Origin: Flavobacterium anhuiense
GTDB lineage: Bacteria > Bacteroidota > Bacteroidia > Flavobacteriales > Flavobacteriaceae
Direction of reading: 5' to 3'
Assembly: GCF_900101855.1 (NCBI RefSeq)
Contig: NZ_FMVC01000005.1
Span: 62,001 to 126,000 of the forward strand
DNA length: 64,000 bases
Shown: positions 17,064 to 25,580 of the stretch, in pieces
How positions within the stretch are numbered: position 1 is the stretch's first letter
Layout: every line of letters begins with the position of its first letter
Position numbers and translations under genes: made by a program
Notes under the pieces: model-generated
Told to the model about the DNA's origin: nothing
Databases searched by the model: none
The model's input: only the letters and a program-made list of their open reading frames with translations

Positions 17064-17678
17064 ATGCATCAGGAAGCACAAGATAAATTTACAATAATGA
17101 TTGATTTTTTTAATTCAATTATTCCATTGAATGAAAAAGAAAAGGAATTGATCCGTCAATATTTCCATCTGCGTTGCTATAAGAAACGTATGTTTGTACT
17201 TCAGGAAGGAGATGTCTGCCAGCATCTCAATTTTGTACTTTCCGGTTGTCTTCGCATGTATAAAGATGATGAAAACGCAAATCCTCATATCCTGCTTTTT
17301 GCTACGGAAGGATCATGGATCAATGATCTGGATAGTTATTACGAAGAAAAAAAATCATTATTAAACATTGATGTTCTTGAAAACACCGAATTGTTTCAGA
17401 TTAACCGTGAAAATATTGTAAAGCTTTATCTCAGCGCACCAAAATTTGACAGGATTTTTAGAATTCTTACAGAAAGAAACCTTGTGCTTCTTCAAAACAG
17501 GATGCTTGAAAATATAAGCCTTTCCGCAGAAGACCGCTATTATAATTTTCTCTCCAGTCATCCAGACCTCATCAATAGAATACCACAGGTTCATATCGCA
17601 TCCTATTTGGGCGTTTCAGCAGAGTTTATCAGTCGATTGCGAAGCAGAAGAGCTAGAAATCCTTTCATGGGAACTTGA
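17064..17678 (+). CDS. Crp/Fnr family transcriptional regulator
   Basis: 204 residues. The N-terminal cyclic-nucleotide-binding-like beta-roll (FVLQEGDVCQHLNFVLSGCL) is followed by a long dimerisation helix and a C-terminal helix-turn-helix (VHIASYLGVSAEFISRLRSR). No Fe-S type Cys cluster is apparent, so the signal is unknown. It heads the plus-strand cargo. Two Fnr-type palindromes (18504-18540) precede the alcohol dehydrogenase gene 0.8 kb downstream, making this protein the obvious candidate regulator of that block. The tail after the HTH (RARNPFMGT) is slightly unusual. Confidence 0.85.
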   Translation: MHQEAQDKFTIMIDFFNSIIPLNEKEKELIRQYFHLRCYKKRMFVLQEGDVCQHLNFVLSGCLRMYKDDENANPHILLFATEGSWINDLDSYYEEKKSLLNIDVLENTELFQINRENIVKLYLSAPKFDRIFRILTERNLVLLQNRMLENISLSAEDRYYNFLSSHPDLINRIPQVHIASYLGVSAEFISRLRSRRARNPFMGT

Positions 17679-17768
17679 CCTGGATCAATAGTATTTCTTG
17701 ATCTGGTTCTTTGAAGAATCATTGCCGGTGTAGGTAAATTTGCATAGTAAAGTAAACAACATTTTATT

Positions 17769-18476
17769 ATGGAAATTGTCAATATAAGCAAGCTGATCAA
17801 AACCCTTAATCCCGTAAACGGATGTACCGCCGGCTGTGTATATTGTTATGCACGAAAAATTAATAACAGATTTAAGATCACTCCCGATTTTGAGGTTCCT
17901 GAATTCAGTCCGCACCGTTTAAAACAGATCAAGCAGTCAAAGATTTCGCATACCTACTTCATGACTAGTATGAGTGATTTCTCTGGTTGGCAGGAAGAGT
18001 GGAGAGCCATTGTTTTTGATTATATCAAAGATTTTCCACAGCACACATTTATCTTTCTCACAAAATTCCCCGAACGTATTCATTTCGAGACCGATCTTCC
18101 TAATGTATGGATAGGTGCCACCATTACGGCAAAGAATGAAAAACGCAGGATTGATGCTTTAAGGAACAACATCAAAGCAAAAAACTATTTTCTCACATTC
18201 GAACCCCTTTTGAATGATCTTGGAGAGCTTGACCTTCATGATATTAAATGGATTGTCATTGGACCAGAGACAGGAAATAGAAAAGGTAAGGTCAAGGTAA
18301 AGAAGGAATGGGTGGATAATATAGTTAAACAGGTAGACCAGAAAAATGCTTCAATCTTCATGAAGGATAGTCTTATCAATATTTTAGATCCTGAAGATAT
18401 GAAACAGGATTTGCCCTTTACTGATACTGTTGAGAATAACAAAGAAGAGAAACAGATTTCATTTGATTTCCAGTAA
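17769..18476 (+). CDS. DUF5131 family radical-SAM-like protein (phage Gp37/Gp68-like)
   Basis: 235 residues. Near the N-terminus three cysteines form CTAGCVYC (Cys19, Cys23, Cys26), the CxxxCxxC signature for a radical-SAM [4Fe-4S] cluster. Further family-like segments are FMTSMSDFSGWQEEW, FIFLTKFPERI, VWIGATI and WIVIGPETG. Such proteins occur on phages and mobile elements; their substrate is not established. It lies 90 bases after the Crp/Fnr gene and is followed by a non-coding stretch containing tandem Fnr-type boxes. Confidence 0.82.
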   Translation: MEIVNISKLIKTLNPVNGCTAGCVYCYARKINNRFKITPDFEVPEFSPHRLKQIKQSKISHTYFMTSMSDFSGWQEEWRAIVFDYIKDFPQHTFIFLTKFPERIHFETDLPNVWIGATITAKNEKRRIDALRNNIKAKNYFLTFEPLLNDLGELDLHDIKWIVIGPETGNRKGKVKVKKEWVDNIVKQVDQKNASIFMKDSLINILDPEDMKQDLPFTDTVENNKEEKQISFDFQ

Positions 18477-18503
18477 AATTAACCGGCGATTACATATCAG
18501 ATG

Positions 18504-18540
18504 TTGACCTATGTCAATATTCGATATTGATCTAGGTCAA
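18504..18540. promoter_or_regulatory. Tandem Crp/Fnr-type operator boxes
   Basis: TTGACCTATGTCAA (18504-18517) and TTGATCTAGGTCAA (18527-18540) are two near-palindromes of the TTGAY-N4-RTCAA type, 23 bp apart start to start, and together form a larger inverted repeat. They lie about 130 bases before the alcohol dehydrogenase start and downstream of a Crp/Fnr gene, so regulation by that protein is likely. Confidence 0.65.
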
Positions 18541-18667
18541 GCGTTATACTGCAAATTCATTCTTAAATTAGTGACTATTGAATTTAATGTTTTCAATTTC
18601 ATTTGACCGATTATTTTTTAGGTAAATGTTATTTGGAAAGAAAGTAGCACATTTAAAAATAAGGAAT

Positions 18668-19783
18668 ATGGAAATAACGGCAGCTCTTATTAGAGAAAAA
18701 GGAGGAAAATTTGGATTAGAAAAAGTGGTAATCGAAAAGCCGCGTGCCGACGAAGTGCTGGTAAAGATTATAGCTACTGGGACATGCCATACAGATATGG
18801 CCGTAAGAGACCAGCAGATGGGTCCAACAGGATTCCCTTTTATACTGGGACATGAGGGAGCCGGAATTGTAGAGGAAGTAGGTGAAAACGTAAGGAATCT
18901 GGAGCCTGGAGACCATGTCGTACTTACATTTGGATCGTGCGGAGAATGTGAAAACTGCAAAAAAGGCAATCCTGCATATTGTGAAAATCTGATGGGAATG
19001 AATTTTTCAGGCTGTCGTTTAGATGGAACACACAACCACGCCAGTCATCAGAAAAATGAAGAAATACACGATAACTTTTTTTCTCAGTCTTCTTTTGCAA
19101 CCTATGCCATATCGCACAAAAGCAATACCATTAAGGTCAATAAAGACGCTCCTTTAGAAATCTTAGGTCCTTTGGGATGCGGAGTTCAGACTGGAGCCGG
19201 AGCTGTTATCAATTCTCTAAAAGTCTCACCGGGTAAATCCATTGTTATAACCGGTGCGGGCGCAGTAGGTTTATCTGCATTGCTGGCAGCAGTAGCCTGT
19301 TCAGCAGGAATTATCGTGGCTGTCGATATTAATAGCGAAAGATTGGATTTTGCAAAAGAATTAGGTGCCACGCACATTATCAACAGCAAAAACCAAAACG
19401 CGGCAGAGGAATTAAAAAAAATACTGCCAAAAGGATTTGACTATGGATTAGATACCACCGGTCGTAATGAGGTAATCAATACCATCTTATCTGCTTTGAA
19501 GCCTTTCGGTGAAATAGGTATATTGGGAGTTGCAACAAAACCGCTTGAAATAGAAATGAATTCTTTTGTTTCCAGAGGGCTAAAGTTAAAAGGCATCGTT
19601 GAAGGCGACAGCGTTCCATCTGAATTTATTCCCCAGATGGTTAATATGTATCTCCTTGGACAGTTTCCTTTTGATAAACTTATCAAGAAATATAGTTTTC
19701 AGGACATTAACCAGGCTATTGAAGATTCAGAAAGCGGCAAAACAATAAAACCAGTCATTCTTATAGGTGATTTTGAAAAATAG
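18668..19783 (+). CDS. Zinc-dependent alcohol dehydrogenase (AdhC/aryl-alcohol type)
   Basis: 371 residues from the ATG at 18668, preceded by AAGGA; an upstream in-frame ATG at 18626 would add 14 non-conserved residues. The catalytic zinc site is visible (GTCHTDMAVRD near 37, GHEGAG near 60). The structural zinc cysteines are CGECENCKKGNPAYC (near 90-105) and the Rossmann loop is GAGAVGLSA (near 196). It oxidises alcohols or reduces aldehydes with NAD(P). It resembles the class III/aryl-alcohol branch, but the substrate is unknown. It opens a run of detoxification genes behind tandem Fnr-type boxes. Confidence 0.9.
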   Translation: MEITAALIREKGGKFGLEKVVIEKPRADEVLVKIIATGTCHTDMAVRDQQMGPTGFPFILGHEGAGIVEEVGENVRNLEPGDHVVLTFGSCGECENCKKGNPAYCENLMGMNFSGCRLDGTHNHASHQKNEEIHDNFFSQSSFATYAISHKSNTIKVNKDAPLEILGPLGCGVQTGAGAVINSLKVSPGKSIVITGAGAVGLSALLAAVACSAGIIVAVDINSERLDFAKELGATHIINSKNQNAAEELKKILPKGFDYGLDTTGRNEVINTILSALKPFGEIGILGVATKPLEIEMNSFVSRGLKLKGIVEGDSVPSEFIPQMVNMYLLGQFPFDKLIKKYSFQDINQAIEDSESGKTIKPVILIGDFEK

Positions 19784-19869
19784 TTTTTCACTTCAGATAT
19801 AGGAAGTTTCAAGCTGATGTTGACGACGGGTATTGAAAAAAGACAGAAACTTACTTTATAAAATGCACA

Positions 19870-20250
19870 ATGAAAACAAAAAGAAATATTGGCGGCTGGT
19901 TTGAGATTTATGTGGAAGATATGCAGCGGGCAATTGATTTTTACCGGTACGTTTTTGATGATATAAATTTTATTGACCTTTCAAAAGGCGACAGTCAGAT
20001 GCAGATGTTTGAATGGGAAGATCATTTCCCTGGAGCGGGAGGCGCATTGGTGAAGATGCAGTTCAACAAACCTTCGCCAAATGGAACGGTTATTTATTTC
20101 AACTGTGATGACTGCGCGGTACAGGAAGCCAGAGCACGTGAAAAAGGTGTGGAGATTTTAGCTTCAAAAACACAGCTTCCTCACTTCGGTTTTTCAGCCC
20201 TACTCAGAGACAGCGAAAATAACACGATTGGGCTATACTCCTTAAAATAA
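19870..20250 (+). CDS. VOC (glyoxalase/bleomycin-resistance fold) family protein
   Basis: 126 residues. Typical VOC halves are visible: WFEIYVEDMQRAIDFYRYVF at the start, and later VIYFNCDDCAVQEARAREKG and LLRDSENNTIGLYS at the end. Such small proteins bind metals and act on, or sequester, electrophilic small molecules. It stands alone between alcohol dehydrogenase and an MBL hydrolase on the same strand, fitting an aldehyde or quinone detoxification theme. The substrate cannot be read from sequence. Confidence 0.85.
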   Translation: MKTKRNIGGWFEIYVEDMQRAIDFYRYVFDDINFIDLSKGDSQMQMFEWEDHFPGAGGALVKMQFNKPSPNGTVIYFNCDDCAVQEARAREKGVEILASKTQLPHFGFSALLRDSENNTIGLYSLK

Positions 20251-20286
20251 AAAAGATTTTATACAAAACAATTAAACAATTAAGAT

Positions 20287-21051
20287 ATGAAACTACAACA
20301 AATAAGAAATGCAACAATGGTTGTACATTATGGAGGCAAAAAATTTTTGATTGATCCTATGATGGCAGATAAAGGGACATTGCCCGCATTTCCGCATCCC
20401 GCAAGCGGTGACGAACGTAATAACCCCTTGGTCGACCTTCCGGTTTCTATAGATGAGCTTGTCAATGATCTTGATGCCGTTTTTTTAAGCCACCTGCATT
20501 ACGACCATTATGATGATGCCGCAAAGAAATTCCTTCCCAAAGATGTAAAAATTTATGTGCAGGATGATGCTGATAAAAAAGAAGTAGAATCAGCTGGCTT
20601 TACAAACGTTGAGGTTCTGACAGACGGCACCGATGTTGACGGAATTAAGCTGTTCAAAACCCAGGCCCAGCATGGTTTTGGTGAAACCTTAAAATTAGCA
20701 GGGAATGTTCACGGGTTTGTCATGAAGCATCCCTCGGAAAAAATCTTGTATTTTGTCACTGACTCAGTATGGTATGAAGGTGTTCAGCAGGAACTTGAAA
20801 AACACAATCCTGATATAGTAGTAGTCAACGGCGGCGACAATCAATTCGTTGGAGGAGGTCCGCTTATTATGGGCAAAGAAGATATTAAAAAAGTGCACCA
20901 GACTGCTCCTGATGCCACTTTAGTGGTAAGCCATATGGAAGGGGTAAATCACAATACTTTATCAAGAAAAGAACTCAAGCAATTTCTTTCAGACGAAAAT
21001 ATTTCTGATAAAGTATTGGTTCCAGATGATGGAGAACGTTACGAGTTTTAA
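20287..21051 (+). CDS. MBL-fold metal-dependent hydrolase (UlaG-like)
   Basis: 254 residues. The metal-binding motif LSHLHYDHYDD lies near residue 68, with later ligands TDSVWYEG and a conserved HMEGVNHNTLSR region. There is no signal peptide, so it is cytoplasmic. It belongs to the UlaG-like branch of metallo-beta-lactamase-fold hydrolases that act on lactones, esters or phosphates. A decayed second copy lies at 21589-21886, and the sequence just after both copies is also repeated, so the locus was duplicated. Confidence 0.85.
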   Translation: MKLQQIRNATMVVHYGGKKFLIDPMMADKGTLPAFPHPASGDERNNPLVDLPVSIDELVNDLDAVFLSHLHYDHYDDAAKKFLPKDVKIYVQDDADKKEVESAGFTNVEVLTDGTDVDGIKLFKTQAQHGFGETLKLAGNVHGFVMKHPSEKILYFVTDSVWYEGVQQELEKHNPDIVVVNGGDNQFVGGGPLIMGKEDIKKVHQTAPDATLVVSHMEGVNHNTLSRKELKQFLSDENISDKVLVPDDGERYEF

Positions 21052-21121
21052 ATATCAACTAAGGGAATAGATCAGATTTGTTGATACAACACATCCGTTA
21101 TTCTATAGATTAACAGACAGA

Positions 21122-21147
21122 ACATATACAGGAAAGCAAACTGTTAT
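21122..21147. repeat. Duplicated tail segment, copy 1
   Basis: A 26-base stretch here recurs exactly at 21959-21984, with weaker similarity extending back to the end of the MBL gene in both places. It marks the end of a duplicated MBL unit. Confidence 0.75.
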
Positions 21148-21170
21148 AATAATTTAAAATAAATAATAAA

Positions 21171-21548
21171 ATGAGCGTACAAGAAACAAACAAAAAAATA
21201 GCCCAAACTGCATACCAAAGAATTTTTGGTGATTTAGATGTATCAGCAGTAGATGAATTTATCAGCAAGGATTTCATTCAACATAACCCAACATTACCTG
21301 ATGGCATTGAAGGTGTAAGGGGTGTTGTTCAAATGCTTAGTTTGCAAGGAGTACCAAAGCAGCAAATTCAATTTAAACACATTATTGCACAAGACGATAC
21401 TGTGATACTTCATACTCGTACCGAAATGGGAGGAAAAGAATGGAGATTTATTGACATTTATCGTATTGAAAAAGGACTGCTAGCTGAACATTGGGATGCG
21501 ATGATGCAGATGCCTGATGAGCCTGCAAATAATAATCCAATGTTCTAA
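21171..21548 (+). CDS. SnoaL-like / NTF2-fold protein
   Basis: 125 residues of the small alpha+beta barrel NTF2/SnoaL type: AYQRIFGDLDVSAVDEFIS, then DFIQHNPTLPDGIEG and a C-terminal FIDIYRIEKGLLAEHWD. Members act as ester cyclases, isomerases or ligand binders; no catalytic role can be assigned here. It lies between the intact MBL gene and its decayed duplicate. A secreted relative is found at 23824. Confidence 0.82.
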   Translation: MSVQETNKKIAQTAYQRIFGDLDVSAVDEFISKDFIQHNPTLPDGIEGVRGVVQMLSLQGVPKQQIQFKHIIAQDDTVILHTRTEMGGKEWRFIDIYRIEKGLLAEHWDAMMQMPDEPANNNPMF

Positions 21549-21588
21549 ACAGGTTTGCGTCCGCAGTTATACAAAATGAGAAAATAAA

Positions 21589-21886
21589 AAGAAAATTCGT
21601 CAAATACGAAACGCCTCATTATTGATAGAATATGCTGGTAAAAAAAATCTGGTTGACCCAATGCTTTCTGATAAAGGACGTTCGCTTTTGTTTGTCAAGT
21701 GATAATGAATAAAAATAATATTTATGAAGTTCACGAAGCAATGCCCGAAGCTACTATTATCTTAATTCATATGGAAGGCGTAAATCACAATACTTTATCC
21801 AGAAAAGAAATCAAGCAATTTCTTCAGACAAAAATATATCTGATAAAGTATTGGTTCCAGATGATGGTGAACGATACGAGTTTTAA
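21589..21886 (+). pseudogene. Decayed paralogue of the MBL-fold hydrolase
   Basis: From 21592 the frame reads KIRQIRNASLLIEYAGKK and then NLVDPMLSDKG, matching the start of the intact MBL protein, and runs to a stop near 21701. After a large internal deletion it continues as EAMPEATIILIHMEGVNHNT, matching the C-terminal part. A frameshift near 21830 is needed to reach the shared end DGERYEF. The start codon is also lost. It is therefore a clear remnant of a tandem duplication of the gene at 20287. Confidence 0.85.
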
Positions 21887-21958
21887 AAATCAAATAAAGA
21901 TTTGAACATAAGTTGTTGCTATAAATACTATCCATTATTATTTAGATTAATGGATAGT

Positions 21959-21984
21959 ACATATACAGGAAAGCAAACTGTTAT
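21959..21984. repeat. Duplicated tail segment, copy 2
   Basis: Exact 26-base copy of 21122-21147. It reaches into the stop codon of the convergent hxlR-type gene, so the duplication endpoint lies at or inside that gene's 3' end. Confidence 0.75.
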
Positions 21985-22322
21985 GATAATTTTATCAGGT
22001 TTTCTTTTCCAAACTCTACAAGTTTATCTATAATTGGAATAGTCTTTAAACCAAGTTCGGTCAGCCTGTATTCTACTCTCGGCGGAATTTCCGGATAGGC
22101 CTTCTTATTTACCAGTTTATTCTCGACAAGCATGTTCAGTTCCTGTATCAGCATTTTTTCACTTATACTAGGAATAGCTCTTTTTAATTCACCGTATCTC
22201 ATTACATCATTACCGATTTGAAAGATAATCATCATCGTCCATTTACCCGCTAAAAGACCTAAAGATGCTTTTACAGGGCAATTATCATCGCAGGGCAAAA
22301 TTTTTTTTTCTTTTTTTTCCAT
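21981..22322 (-). CDS. HxlR family transcriptional regulator
   Basis: 113 residues. A Cys near the N-terminus (PCDDNCPVKASLGLLAGKW) precedes a winged helix (MRYGELKRAIPSISEKMLIQ, then VEYRLTELG), the HxlR/MarR-like fold often sensing electrophiles through cysteine. It is divergent from a cupin gene, with repeated operator-like sequence between them. It probably represses the cupin/NmrA/SnoaL genes and itself. Its last codons fall within a duplicated segment. Confidence 0.9.
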   Translation of the reverse strand: MEKKEKKILPCDDNCPVKASLGLLAGKWTMMIIFQIGNDVMRYGELKRAIPSISEKMLIQELNMLVENKLVNKKAYPEIPPRVEYRLTELGLKTIPIIDKLVEFGKENLIKLS

Positions 22323-22348
22323 TGGTTTTAAATAATTCTAACTTTTTG

Positions 22349-22412
22349 GTAAGTACCTGACTAATACGTAAGTACTTGTACAAAGGTAAGTAATGTATTA
22401 ATTTTGTACAAG
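22349..22412. promoter_or_regulatory. HxlR-type operator and promoter of the cupin operon
   Basis: GTAAGTAC occurs twice (22349-22356, 22368-22375). CTTGTACAAA (22375-22384) and its exact inverse TTTGTACAAG (22403-22412) flank the promoter. The latter overlaps a flavobacterial -7 element TAATTTTG (22399-22406), with a TTG -33 element at 22376-22378, 20 bases upstream. Operator sites thus cover both promoter elements, suggesting repression by the adjacent HxlR protein. Confidence 0.65.
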
Positions 22413-22434
22413 TTAAAACGTAAATTATTAGAAA

Positions 22435-22893
22435 ATGAAAAAAAACGTATTAAGGATGTTGTTCGTTTTTGCTTCTATTTTATTATTAAGTAATAGCATA
22501 GTTGCTCAGGAACGCAGCATTACCCTTGCAAATGAAATGAAATGGATTCCTATGGTAAAAGAAATGGGAGATAAAGGCCCTGTTTTCTCAGTAGTATTTG
22601 GTAACCTGGCAGATATTGGAAAACCAATTGGCGTAATGGTAAAGATTCCGGCTGGCACAGCTTCCCCGCTGCACACTCATAGTTCAAGTTACTGGGCCGT
22701 GATGATTGAAGGGAATGAAAGCGCCTATGTTGGAGATGTAAAAAATGCAAAACCTATTCCTCCGGGATCTACATGGTTTGAACCAGGAAAGAATCCGCAC
22801 TGCAACAAATGCTTTGAAGGGAAAGACTGTTTGTTCTTTGTCTACTATGAAAAAGGAATGGATATGCAGTTATTAGAAGAAATGAAACATTAA
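22435..22893 (+). CDS. Secreted cupin-domain protein
   Basis: 152 residues. The signal peptide ends near SIVAQE. The cupin core shows IPAGTASPLHTHSSSYWAVM with the metal-ligand histidines and a second motif PPGSTWFEPGKNPH. A Cys pair follows (HCNKCFEGKDC). It is likely a periplasmic metal-binding enzyme or sensor of DUF4437-like type; the reaction is unknown. It is the first gene of a run with NmrA and SnoaL-like genes, divergent from hxlR. Confidence 0.82.
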   Translation: MKKNVLRMLFVFASILLLSNSIVAQERSITLANEMKWIPMVKEMGDKGPVFSVVFGNLADIGKPIGVMVKIPAGTASPLHTHSSSYWAVMIEGNESAYVGDVKNAKPIPPGSTWFEPGKNPHCNKCFEGKDCLFFVYYEKGMDMQLLEEMKH

Positions 22894-22912
22894 TCAAAAA
22901 CAATAAAAAAAA

Positions 22913-23809
22913 ATGAAAATTTTAGTATTCGGAGCTACAGGCTCACAACAATTCAATGTAATTGCAGAAGGAAAGAAAAAAGGTGCTGAAGTATTTGCAG
23001 CTACAAGTTCAGAAAAAAGCTTTGATAAGCTGAAAGATGCTGGTGCAACGCCTGTCTTAGGAGACTTAAGCGATGTTTCAAAAATGAACGAAATTACTAA
23101 AGGTATTGATGCTATCGCATTTATGATCCCTGTTTCATTACCAAATCCTTTTGATGGTCTAGTTTATGCGAAAAATGTAATAGACGCTGCCAAAGCAAAC
23201 GGTGTTAAGAAAATTGTTTGGAACACCAGCGGATGGCTTCCTGAGCAAAAGATTGGTGTTCCTACCGATGATGTAAAGTTAGACATCAAAGATTATCTGG
23301 TTAACAGCGGTTTGGAGTATGTGATCATCGAACCAACAATCTATATGGAAAATATGATGGGTGGTTTTTGCGCACCATTTATTATAAATGAAAAGAAATT
23401 AGCTTACCCAACTCCTGAAGCAATGCCTATCGGATGGATTGCATCTAAAGATGTGAGTGCATTTGTTGTAGAAGCTATTTACAATGATGATCTAAAAGCG
23501 GATACTTTCCAGATAAGCGGTCTTGAGAATTTAAAAGGGAACGATCTTGCGGAGAGGTTCTCAAAAGGATTTGGCGACAACATTGTTTACTACGCACAGC
23601 CTCCACAGGAATTCAAAGATATTTTAGCGCCATACGTAGGAGAAGCCGGAGCATCAGCTGTTGCCTCATACTATGAAAGCTTAAAAACAGCTACGGTATA
23701 TCCTCCAAAATTTAACCCGGAAATGAATAAGGTGCTTGAAAAATTGCCTGTAAAGATGACTTCTTTGGAAGAATGGGCAAAAGATAACAAAGCATACTTT
23801 TCCAACTAA
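22913..23809 (+). CDS. NmrA-like NAD(P)-binding oxidoreductase
   Basis: 298 residues. The N-terminal Rossmann loop MKILVFGATGSQQFN binds NAD(P); further typical segments are ATPVLGDLSD and VKKIVWNTSGW. The active-site YxxxK of classical SDRs is not evident, as in NmrA-type redox sensors and quinone or azo reductase-like members. It lies 19 bases after the cupin gene and 14 before the next, so it is an operon member. A role in electrophile reduction or redox sensing is inferred from the HxlR-controlled context. Confidence 0.85.
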   Translation: MKILVFGATGSQQFNVIAEGKKKGAEVFAATSSEKSFDKLKDAGATPVLGDLSDVSKMNEITKGIDAIAFMIPVSLPNPFDGLVYAKNVIDAAKANGVKKIVWNTSGWLPEQKIGVPTDDVKLDIKDYLVNSGLEYVIIEPTIYMENMMGGFCAPFIINEKKLAYPTPEAMPIGWIASKDVSAFVVEAIYNDDLKADTFQISGLENLKGNDLAERFSKGFGDNIVYYAQPPQEFKDILAPYVGEAGASAVASYYESLKTATVYPPKFNPEMNKVLEKLPVKMTSLEEWAKDNKAYFSN

Positions 23810-23823
23810 AAGTTTATAGCTTT

Positions 23824-24321
23824 ATGAAATTAAAATCAATAATTGTTTCACTCTTATTTTTGACTTTGGGGATTGCTAATCTCCAAGCTCAAAAAACGAC
23901 AAAAGCAGAAACAGTAAAAAAGACAACTAAAATGACAGCAAAAGAAACAGTAGAGGGTTACTCAACAGCTCTTTCTAAAGGAGACATTCCCGGGGCATTT
24001 TCTTATTTCAGCCCTAATGCAAAATGGCATCAGCCCGGCAGACACAAACTTGCCGGAACAAAAACTGGTCTTGATGCTATTGGAAAAATGCTTGGAGATA
24101 TGATGGGAGCAACACAAGGAACTTTGGTTGTTAAGCCGACAGGTGCAATGATGGTTAATGGAAACTTCGTTTCTTTTCCTGTTCATTTCAGTGGAAAAAT
24201 TGGCGACAAAACAATTGATATGAAAGGTATCGATTTGTTTGAGGTTGTTGACGGAAAGATTATTCAGGTCTGGCTATTTTCAGAAGATCAGGATCGTGAA
24301 GATGCTTTTTGGGGTAAGTAG
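23824..24321 (+). CDS. Exported SnoaL-like protein
   Basis: 165 residues. The signal peptide ends near NLQAQ, followed by a Lys/Thr-rich linker and an NTF2-like domain (ETVEGYSTALSKGDIPGAF; AKWHQPGRHKLAGTKTG; LFEVVDGKIIQVWLF). It is last in the cupin-NmrA-SnoaL operon, followed by a strong hairpin terminator. Catalysis is unknown. Confidence 0.82.
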   Translation: MKLKSIIVSLLFLTLGIANLQAQKTTKAETVKKTTKMTAKETVEGYSTALSKGDIPGAFSYFSPNAKWHQPGRHKLAGTKTGLDAIGKMLGDMMGATQGTLVVKPTGAMMVNGNFVSFPVHFSGKIGDKTIDMKGIDLFEVVDGKIIQVWLFSEDQDREDAFWGK

Positions 24322-24336
24322 TATGTGATACTATTT

Positions 24337-24374
24337 AAAAAGGCGGTTGGCATTTTATGCCATACCGCCTTTTT
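24337..24374. terminator. Strong terminator after the HxlR-controlled operon
   Basis: AAAAAGGCGG (24337-24346) pairs with CCGCCTTTTT (24365-24374); an inner stem TGGCAT/ATGCCA extends it. The A- and T-tracts make it functional on both strands. Confidence 0.85.
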
Positions 24375-24448
24375 AGCTATGTAAGGAATTACAAAGCCAT
24401 ACAATTCCAATAAAGCGGAAAACATATTAATGAACCTACTAAATAATG

Positions 24449-24466
24449 TCTGATTTAAAAATCAGA
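24449..24466. promoter_or_regulatory. Palindrome upstream of AraC gene
   Basis: TCTGATT-TAAA-AATCAGA lies 37 bases before the AraC start. It may be an operator for an unknown dimeric regulator, or chance in AT-rich DNA. Confidence 0.3.
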
Positions 24467-24502
24467 AATCCATAAATCACCAACCTGTCAGATACTTTAT
24501 CT

Positions 24503-25354
24503 ATGGAACTTTTAAAATCTTTTGGAAACAAGAAAATTGGGTATGTGCCTTTTGATACTACAGCTGCATTTGACGAAATACCAATTCCCTGCGATGATTC
24601 AGCAGATTGTTATGTCATTCTCTTTGCAAAAAAAGGAAGCACCGTTACAGCTGATTTTTCAGTTTATAAAGCGGAACATGATAAGATGTTCTTTTTTAAT
24701 ATAGGACAGCAGTTTCAACTGGATGATGATACAAAAGGTCATCTGATTTATTTCAACCCTGAATTTTACTGTATCGCCTTCCATGACAAGGAACTTACCT
24801 GTGACGGTATATTGTTCAATAATGTTTTTGAAACCCCTATGATTGGCTTGGACAATAACGAAAGTGACTTGTTTTGCAGAATCATAAAAGAATTAAAGAA
24901 CGAACTTTATAAAGATGATTACTGGACAGAGGAAATGCTAAGAACCAAATTAAAAGAACTTATTATAACAGCGAGCAGATCCTGGCTTGAACGATCACCG
25001 GATAACGGTCAAGCAGTAATTAAAGAGGATGAAGTAAGCCGGAAGTTCAGCCAGCTTGTTGAAATTAAATACAATAAACTGCACAGTGTTTCACAATACG
25101 CTGAACTCCTGTACATCAGCCCGAAAACGCTGAACAGGAAAATTGTTCATGAGAAAGGCATATCGCCTAATATTATTATTAAAAACAGGATTATGCTTCA
25201 AGCCAAGCGTTTACTAGCCAATACTGATCTTACGGTAAAGGAAATATCAGCACAGCTTGGCTATGATGACCAATCCTACTTTGTGCGTTTTTTTAGAATA
25301 CAGACTGGTAAATCACCCATAGAATTTAGGAAGCAAACCAATATTGAGCAGTAA
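24503..25354 (+). CDS. AraC family transcriptional regulator
   Basis: 283 residues. The N-terminal cupin-like sensing half ends around residue 160. The C-terminal AraC domain has two helix-turn-helices (VSQYAELLYISPKTLNRKIV and VKEISAQLGYDDQSYFVRFF). It is a single gene after a terminator, followed by a second AraC gene. Ligand and targets are unknown; the downstream RclC-like gene is a candidate target. Confidence 0.9.
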   Translation: MELLKSFGNKKIGYVPFDTTAAFDEIPIPCDDSADCYVILFAKKGSTVTADFSVYKAEHDKMFFFNIGQQFQLDDDTKGHLIYFNPEFYCIAFHDKELTCDGILFNNVFETPMIGLDNNESDLFCRIIKELKNELYKDDYWTEEMLRTKLKELIITASRSWLERSPDNGQAVIKEDEVSRKFSQLVEIKYNKLHSVSQYAELLYISPKTLNRKIVHEKGISPNIIIKNRIMLQAKRLLANTDLTVKEISAQLGYDDQSYFVRFFRIQTGKSPIEFRKQTNIEQ

Positions 25355-25580
25355 ATATAAAATTGGGCATAAATCTTAATTTCAATCCAAGCTTTGACTT
25401 TTAGCCTTCGAGCTGATGTTATGCAAAAATCAATTTGAAGGCATTCTTACCATATTAAATCTGCTTTATCTAAATTTGTAATAATGATTCAAAGATTACT
25501 AATTTAAGGTCTTTTTGAGGTTTATGGATTATACCTAAAATCTTTATAAATGATACAAAACAACTTAAAATTATAGTACG

